Source: Xanthobacteraceae bacterium
GTDB taxonomy: Bacteria > Pseudomonadota > Alphaproteobacteria > Rhizobiales > Xanthobacteraceae
NCBI GenBank assembly: GCA_023954195.1
Contig: JAMLIK010000002.1
Coordinates: forward strand, 558,001 to 622,000
Reading direction: 5' to 3'
Length of the DNA stretch: 64,000 nt
This document shows, piece by piece, positions 63,664 through 64,000 of the stretch. Under the pieces are notes generated by a model that was not told the origin of the DNA, did not search any database, and worked only from the letters and a program-made list of their open reading frames with translations. The translations under genes and the position numbers were made by a program. The stretch's first letter is position 1; every line of letters starts with the position of its first letter.

Positions 63664-64000
<337 letters not shown>

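Overview
The window is chromosomal DNA from a high-GC alphaproteobacterium. It is most likely a member of the Nitrobacteraceae/Bradyrhizobiaceae (the Rhodopseudomonas, Bradyrhizobium, Nitrobacter or Afipia group). This rests on gene content (GlyQS beside PPDK, DUF1236 and DUF3096 proteins, TIGR02301, extensin-like and RT0821-type proteins, a thioredoxin-reductase-like FNR), on codon use, and on two families of palindromic intergenic repeats typical of that group. I see no prophage, insertion sequence, plasmid gene or CRISPR array. Coding density is high, and almost every longer gap carries one of the repeats.

Layout. 0.1-7.5 kb: a small membrane protein, glyQ-glyS, DUF1236 and DUF3096 proteins, and ppdK with an unusual Lys/Ala-rich N-terminal tail. 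8-11.2 kb: SleB-type wall hydrolase, acuI-type reductase, a secreted protein. 11.2-18.8 kb: mostly minus-strand housekeeping genes (phosphatase, HD hydrolase, tag and ygfZ joined by ATGA overlaps, Nudix, FAD-linked oxidase, Sua5/TsaC) plus plus-strand yedK, followed by tRNA-Pro(CGG). 19-30.4 kb: CPA2 antiporter, ribB with a decayed second domain, gcdH, metallo-hydrolase, DUF1499 protein, LysR/pirin pair, acyl-CoA ligase, extensin-like protein. 30.7-37.3 kb: two tandem L,D-transpeptidases, CorA transporter, SDR, pdxH, surface protein, DnaJ-type chaperone. 37.5-45.4 kb: LPS heptose genes (gmhB-waaF divergent from hldD-hldE), a Gfo/Idh oxidoreductase, murJ. 45.5-49.7 kb: an orphan molybdenum hydroxylase large subunit with two c-type cytochromes, and a stand-alone AsnC ligand domain. 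50-55.1 kb: thiD, Thr/Ser dehydratase, a hypothetical protein, MFS transporter, dipeptide epimerase. 55.4-61.7 kb: one giant membrane-anchored coiled-coil gene of 2109 codons. 62.1-64 kb: an Hpt protein, a [2Fe-2S] ferredoxin, a thioesterase and the start of an FNR gene.

Themes. Cell-envelope work dominates: peptidoglycan hydrolysis and cross-linking, lipid II flipping, LPS heptose synthesis and possible muropeptide recycling. The most remarkable locus is the giant coiled-coil gene. Its N-terminus has two membrane segments, and most of the rest follows an 11-residue period organised as 22- and 44-residue repeats. Its C-terminal domain, from memory, resembles that of the polarity factor TipN. 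The intergenic region shared with a divergent Hpt gene contains an exact TTAA-N7-TTAAC sequence, the CtrA consensus. Together these suggest a cell-cycle or polarity module, which is a hypothesis to be tested.
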